A stretch of DNA of 64,000 nt, from NCBI RefSeq assembly GCF_002305855.1, contig NZ_CP022163.1, forward strand, positions 1,612,292 through 1,676,291, written 5' to 3'. Under the pieces are notes generated by a model. That model had not been told where the DNA came from and did not search any database. It saw nothing but the letters and a program-made list of their open reading frames with translations. This DNA is from Melittangium boletus DSM 14713. GTDB taxonomy: Bacteria; Myxococcota; Myxococcia; Myxococcales; Myxococcaceae. The position numbers and the translations under genes were made by a program. Shown here in pieces: positions 61,391 to 64,000 of this stretch (position 1 is the stretch's first letter; the number at the start of each line of letters is the position of its first letter).

Positions 61391-64000
61391 CTACTCGGAC
61401 TCCCAACCCAGCTTGAGCTCGAGTCCGAGGTTGCCCAGGGCGCCCAGCGCGGCCTCGGGGTGCTCGTTGTCCCACTGGAGCTGCGCGGAGAGGCGGTCAT
61501 CGAAGCGGTACTCGGCCCGTGCGCGGGTACCCCGTCCGCTGACGGGCTGGCTCAGACCGATCTTGAGCTGCTCGGTGAGGAACTTCGACTCCAACCGGGC
61601 CGTGGGCTCCACCTGCTGGGTGGCATCGTTGTAGGTGGTGGAGATCTGCAGGGACATGTCCTTGAGGAACGGGTTGTTGGGCAGGAAGCGCTTCACCTGC
61701 CGGTCCAGTCCGGACATGTTGAAGAAGGCCTCGGCGGCCAGGCCCGCGCCCGCGGAGGCGACCGTATCGCGGTCCGTGCTCATCACTCCCAGGGTGAGGA
61801 GCGACACGACTTCACTCTCGGGCAAGGCCGGCTCCGTGGAGAACACGACCTGGGGCGAGGCCGGACGGCCATAGGCGTGGAGCTTCACCTGGTATTCACG
61901 CACCTGGGCCTGGGCGCGCATGTCGAACACCGGATCGATGCTGTAGCGATCCTGGAACTCGACCTGACCCCGGCTGATGGTGAACTGGTTGTTGCGGAAG
62001 AAGAACTGACTGTTCGCGTCGGTCTCCACGGTGCCGAGCACGCCCTGACGCACGTTGGTGCCCGTGAGCCGCAACGAACCGAGCAACCGGGTCCGGGCCA
62101 GGTTGTTGTCCACGCGCACATCGCTCAGGTTCAGCCCGACATCCAGCGTCAGGTATTCGCGAGGCCGCTCCGCGGTGGGCGAAGGCAGCACGATGCGCCG
62201 GGACAAGCGCTTGAGGATGTCCTCCAGTTCGAGGCCCCGGCGGTAGCGCAGGTTGCGGATGTCCAGCACGCCGCCCAACCGCAGCGCCTCCGGCGTACCG
62301 GACACCGTCAGCTGGCCGGTGGTGTTGAAGGGCAGATCCTCGTGGAAACGCGTGGCCACGTCGGTGAGGTAGACATCGAGCGCCAGCTCCGAGGGCTGGA
62401 AGTCGCGCAGCTTCACGTTCCCCGAGGCCCGCATCCCGCCCTCGTTGAGCACGCCGTTGAGCGAGTCGAGGAGGAGAAGGTGCTCGGTGAATTCCACCCG
62501 GCCGTCCATCGCGCGCACCGACACCGGCTGATCCCTCAGGGACAACTTCATGTCGGAGATGAGCGCCGCACCGGCCAGCGAGGGACTGGAGGGCTTGCCG
62601 CTGGCCACGGCATTGAGCTCCACGCGTCCACCGGTCCGCACGAGCATGGGGGAGAAGGACTCGAGCAGCCGCAGGTCCATGGCGCCGCGCAGGAAGAACT
62701 TCATCTGGTCGGTCCCGGCCGACCCCTCCGCGGACAGCTCCGCGTCCGGTCCCTTGAGCGTGAAGGAGCGCACGTCCAGCCGCCCATTCACGTATTCGAG
62801 AAGGATGGGCCCGTCGTTCTCACCGGACAACTCTCCCCGTGACAGGGCGAGCCGCTCCACGCGGGTCTTCATCCGCAGGGCCTGGGTGTCGAGCAGGGCG
62901 CCGCTGGCTTCCACCACCGCCTTGACCGAACCCGACACGCCCTGGGTAAAGGCGTTCGTGGGCAGGAGCGGACGGATTTCCGGCAGCTCCACCGTCACCA
63001 TGGCCTCGAAGGGATAGGGCTCCTTGAGGCGCATGGACAGGATGCCGCTCGTGTCTCGCGAGGGACGGCCGGCCACCTGCAACTGGAGTCCTTCCAGGCG
63101 CGCCTCGAGTCCCATGTTGCCCAGGTTGCGATCGGCGAAGGTCACCCGGGGACCCCACACCCGCGCCGTCGTCACCGGAAGCTCCGTGGTGCCCGACACC
63201 TTGCCCTCCAGGGCCAGCGAGCCCTCCACGCCCAGGCGCCGGGCCGTCTCCGGCCCCACGAACTCCACCAGGGACAGGTTCTCCCCGCCGAAGCGGTAGT
63301 CCAGCACGCCCTGGTCCGGACCGGAGAGGCCAAAGGAGCCCTCCACCCAGGTGAGACCCAGGGGCCCCTCGAGCGTCGTGCGTTCGAGCACCATGGCGCC
63401 GCTCCGGTCGAAACGCAGCCGCGTCGAACCATTGCCCATGCGCCGCCCGTAGTAGGTGGTGTCCTTGAAGTCGAGGGCCACCAGACCCTCGAACTGATCC
63501 AGGGGGCTGTCGATCTCCACGCGGCCCGAGGCCTCGCCCACGAGCGGCCCCTGCATGAGGGAGACATTGGGGTGCAGGGGGGCGATGACGTCGATGATGT
63601 CCTCGATGCGGCCGCGCGCGACCTCCACCTCGGTGCGCAGGTGCAGCGAACGGCCGAAGGTGAGCGCCGCGTTGCCAAAGTATTGGGTGCGCCCCTTCTG
63701 GCCCGAGAACATGGGCAGGCCCATGACATTGCCGTGATACGTCACCTTCCCCTGCACCACGCCCAGGTCGAAGTTCCAGAACTCGAAGTCGCGCAGGGAC
63801 AGCTCCGCGCCAATGCGGACCTTCGAATAGGGCCCCTCCACGGTGGTGCTCACCGCGCCCCGGCCGGACCACGCGAGCCCGGCGATATGGCCGAAGTCCG
63901 AGAGGTCCACCTCCCCCTTCGCGTTCACGATCAGCCCCTTCTGCCCGTCGTAGAAGAGCGTCACATCCCCGTCGATGCGCGAGCGGCCCGAGTCGATCCG
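61391..64000 (-). CDS. tamB: TamB/DUF490 protein, C-terminal part (cut by window end)
   Basis: At least 869 residues are visible; the frame stays open to the right edge, so the N-terminus lies beyond. The protein is a long beta-taco type repeat of strands with the C-terminal DUF490 domain (VVSLLTLGVMSTDRDTVAS and ending LGLELKLGWESE). TamB/AsmA-like proteins bridge inner and outer membrane and are implicated in phospholipid transport and barrel assembly. The stop lies 53 bases before the TamA-like start on the same strand, the usual tamB-tamA pairing, though the order here is tamB first. Confidence 0.9.
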   Translation of the reverse strand, partial: RIDSGRSRIDGDVTLFYDGQKGLIVNAKGEVDLSDFGHIAGLAWSGRGAVSTTVEGPYSKVRIGAELSLRDFEFWNFDLGVVQGKVTYHGNVMGLPMFSGQKGRTQYFGNAALTFGRSLHLRTEVEVARGRIEDIIDVIAPLHPNVSLMQGPLVGEASGRVEIDSPLDQFEGLVALDFKDTTYYGRRMGNGSTRLRFDRSGAMVLERTTLEGPLGLTWVEGSFGLSGPDQGVLDYRFGGENLSLVEFVGPETARRLGVEGSLALEGKVSGTTELPVTTARVWGPRVTFADRNLGNMGLEARLEGLQLQVAGRPSRDTSGILSMRLKEPYPFEAMVTVELPEIRPLLPTNAFTQGVSGSVKAVVEASGALLDTQALRMKTRVERLALSRGELSGENDGPILLEYVNGRLDVRSFTLKGPDAELSAEGSAGTDQMKFFLRGAMDLRLLESFSPMLVRTGGRVELNAVASGKPSSPSLAGAALISDMKLSLRDQPVSVRAMDGRVEFTEHLLLLDSLNGVLNEGGMRASGNVKLRDFQPSELALDVYLTDVATRFHEDLPFNTTGQLTVSGTPEALRLGGVLDIRNLRYRRGLELEDILKRLSRRIVLPSPTAERPREYLTLDVGLNLSDVRVDNNLARTRLLGSLRLTGTNVRQGVLGTVETDANSQFFFRNNQFTISRGQVEFQDRYSIDPVFDMRAQAQVREYQVKLHAYGRPASPQVVFSTEPALPESEVVSLLTLGVMSTDRDTVASAGAGLAAEAFFNMSGLDRQVKRFLPNNPFLKDMSLQISTTYNDATQQVEPTARLESKFLTEQLKIGLSQPVSGRGTRARAEYRFDDRLSAQLQWDNEHPEAALGALGNLGLELKLGWESE

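Noticed and set aside
58869..61634. Open frame of about 920 codons on the plus strand
   Set aside because: Antisense shadow of the BamA/TamA-like gene, no ribosome site, no recognisable family.

Overview
This is a gene-dense, very GC-rich chromosomal window. The gene content points to a myxobacterium of the Cystobacterineae (Myxococcus/Archangium/Cystobacter relatives). Indicators are a CarF-type plasmanylethanolamine desaturase, an AgmX/GltJ-like zinc-ribbon/GYF/TonB protein, many predicted lipoproteins, and frequent GTG/TTG starts and ATGA gene overlaps. No phage, insertion sequence, CRISPR array or tRNA was seen.

Layout. (1) 0.2-10.8 kb: nucleoside uptake and breakdown. A three-gene nucleoside-type ABC transporter runs one way; pyrimidine-nucleoside phosphorylase, a PilZ protein and cytidine deaminase run the other. 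A phosphohexo/phosphopentomutase, a DksA-type regulator and DeoC aldolase follow, so the route from cytidine or deoxynucleosides to deoxyribose-5-phosphate cleavage is nearly complete. (2) 10.9-15.1 kb: two tandem exported ComEC-like metallo-beta-lactamase proteins, a DUF3006 protein and an AgmX/GltJ-like protein. (3) 15.2-17.8 kb: FYDLN-type protein, strong terminator, CT398-like zinc ribbon protein, RNase HI and the RNase P RNA. (4) 17.8-28.9 kb: lipoproteins, FtsY, an M1-like peptidase, rhomboid protease, PEGA protein, family 2 glycosyltransferase, D-Ala-D-Ala ligase, an MBL hydrolase and GspC. (5) 28.9-33.5 kb: divergent oxyR and catalase with an OxyR-type operator, an ankyrin protein, then a threonine-rich leader ORF in front of a short threonyl-tRNA synthetase. 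(6) 33.5-38.5 kb: exported methyltransferase-like lipoprotein, glutamine cyclotransferase, S41 protease, alpha/beta hydrolase, oxidoreductase. (7) 38.5-43.7 kb: ftsE-ftsX-envC-like division operon, carF, murI. (8) 45.0-48.3 kb: tolQ-tolR-tolA-tolB. (9) 48.3-54.5 kb: aminotransferase, Ppx/GppA, MFS transporter, old yellow enzyme, DUF3050, arylamine N-acetyltransferase. (10) 54.5-64 kb: a large unknown protein, a PlsC-like acyltransferase, a seven-POTRA BamA/TamA protein and a TamB protein running off the window.

The strongest hint of an undescribed system is at 32.0-33.4 kb. A 26-codon ORF with seven consecutive Thr codons precedes a threonyl-tRNA synthetase that lacks the TGS and editing domains. 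The RNA between them can fold into a strong hairpin, and a second hairpin contains the synthetase's own ribosome binding site. This looks like a threonine-sensing attenuator. Other items worth checking are the seven-POTRA barrel, the second MBL paralogue with lost metal ligands, the 753-residue unknown protein, and a short coupled leader ORF before a degenerate histidine-kinase-type ATPase.
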